In this document: positions 6,673 to 7,138 of the stretch, one piece after another
Layout: each line of letters begins with the position of its first letter
Numbering within the stretch: the stretch's first letter is position 1
NCBI RefSeq assembly: GCF_003248605.1
Contig: NZ_QFPF01000123.1
Location: 1 to 7,138 of the forward strand
From: Microbacterium sp.
GTDB lineage: Bacteria; Actinomycetota; Actinomycetes; Actinomycetales; Microbacteriaceae
Direction: 5' to 3'
Length of the DNA stretch: 7,138 bases
Made by a program: the position numbers and the translations under genes
Notes under the pieces: generated by a model
Databases searched by the model: none
Told to the model about the DNA's origin: nothing
Seen by the model: only the letters and a program-made list of their open reading frames with translations

Positions 6673-7138
6673 CACCATCACCCCGCAGCTCGTCAGTCTG
6701 GACGAGCCGCTCGGCACCGACAAGCAGGCGGTCATCCGTGCGCTCGCCGAGCGGGTGGTCGCGCAGGGCCGCGCGACCGATGCCGCCCAGCTCTACGCCG
6801 ATGCGTGGGCGCGGGAGGAGAAGGATGAGACCGGGCTGCCCGGCGGCATCGCGATCCCGCACGCCAAGAGCGCGTCCGTGACCGAGCCTTCGCTCGCGTT
6901 CGCACGGCTCTCGCCCGGTGTCGCGTTCGGCGCCGACGACGGCCCGGCCGACCTCGTGTTCCTGATCGCGGCTCCGGATACGGCCGCCGAGGCGCACCTT
7001 GCCGTCCTGTCCAAGCTCGCCCGCAGCCTGATGGACGACGATTTCACCGCCGCCCTACGCGCCGCGACCACGACCGACGAGGCGGTCGCCGTGGTGCGCG
7101 GGGCGATCGGCGAAGGGGATGCTGTGCCGACAGCATCC
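6665..7138 (+). CDS. fruA: PTS fructose transporter, EIIA domain of a probable EIIABC fusion (3' truncated by window)
   Basis: The frame opens at GTG 6665 and stays open to the window edge (158 codons). It encodes MSNTITPQLVSLDEPLG followed by a complete fructose/mannitol-type EIIA domain. The phosphorylation site is LPGGIAIPHAKSASV, with H66 (codon 6860-6862) as the histidine that accepts phosphate from HPr. Further family features are LVFLIAAPDTAAEAHLAVLSKLA and a C-terminal helix ending near VRGAIG. The last visible residues, GEGDAVPTAS, look like an interdomain linker, so EIIB and membrane EIIC domains probably follow, as in fused FruA of about 680-700 aa. A stand-alone EIIA ending just past the edge is the alternative. 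The start is well supported: AGGAGG at 6653-6658 sits 6 bp before the GTG, within the end of fruK, and the genes overlap by 8 bp. The protein imports fructose and phosphorylates it to fructose-1-phosphate for FruK. Confidence 0.93.
   Translation, partial: MSNTITPQLVSLDEPLGTDKQAVIRALAERVVAQGRATDAAQLYADAWAREEKDETGLPGGIAIPHAKSASVTEPSLAFARLSPGVAFGADDGPADLVFLIAAPDTAAEAHLAVLSKLARSLMDDDFTAALRAATTTDEAVAVVRGAIGEGDAVPTAS
7117..7138 (+). repeat. Perfect 9-bp inverted repeat in the fruA interdomain linker
   Basis: GGATGCTGT (7117-7125) and ACAGCATCC (7130-7138) are perfect complements around a GCCG tetraloop, in frame within the linker after the EIIA domain. The stem reaches the last base of the window and may be longer. 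Its ends are one GGATGC and one GCATCC hexamer, a word that recurs through the window. Folding in mRNA could slow translation between domains, but this is speculative and no T-run is visible. Confidence 0.6.

Noticed and set aside
5185..6735. Long antisense frame opposite fruR and fruK
   Set aside because: Same GC artefact. The + strand genes have full family motifs and proper ribosome-binding sites.

Overview
The window is chromosomal DNA from a high-GC actinobacterium. Gene content, strongly G/C-ending codons and leaderless-looking TANNNT promoters suggest Microbacteriaceae, probably Microbacterium or a close relative. That placement is an inference; no phylogenetic search was possible. All genes lie on the + strand and packing is dense. 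No mobile element, CRISPR array, phage gene or defence gene is visible.

Left part (1-2784): the C-terminal two thirds of the branched-chain aminotransferase IlvE runs in from the left edge. It is followed closely by a fumarylacetoacetate-hydrolase-family enzyme with a probable leaderless GTG start, then by a 12-TM major facilitator transporter. An 8-codon mini-ORF overlaps both the stop of the hydrolase gene and the start of the transporter gene.

Middle part (2785-4888): a 205-bp spacer contains a large imperfect inverted repeat and, at its right end, a promoter placed for leaderless transcription of gltX (glutamyl-tRNA synthetase). Directly downstream are a promoter, a tRNA-Gln(CUG) gene and a rho-independent terminator. 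A neighbouring gltX and tRNA-Gln make functional sense: most actinobacteria lack GlnRS, so GluRS also charges tRNA-Gln with glutamate, which GatCAB then amidates.

Right part (4831-7138): the start of a fructose phosphotransferase operon. A DeoR-family repressor (FruR-like), 1-phosphofructokinase (FruK) and the EIIA domain of a fructose PTS permease (FruA, cut by the window edge) are translationally overlapped. The promoter carries three TGTTG boxes spaced exactly 10 bp apart, covering the -35 to -10 region. This is a strong candidate operator for autoregulation. Fructose would be imported as fructose-1-phosphate by FruA and converted to fructose-1,6-bisphosphate by FruK, with FruR sensing the phosphorylated sugar.

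The genes are ordinary housekeeping and metabolic genes and I found no new multi-gene system. The points most worth a second look are non-coding: the phased operator boxes, the 91-bp inverted repeat before gltX, the dyad inside the tRNA promoter, the tRNA anticodon-stem mismatch, the mini-ORF relay, and a GGATGC/GCATCC hexamer that appears over-represented.
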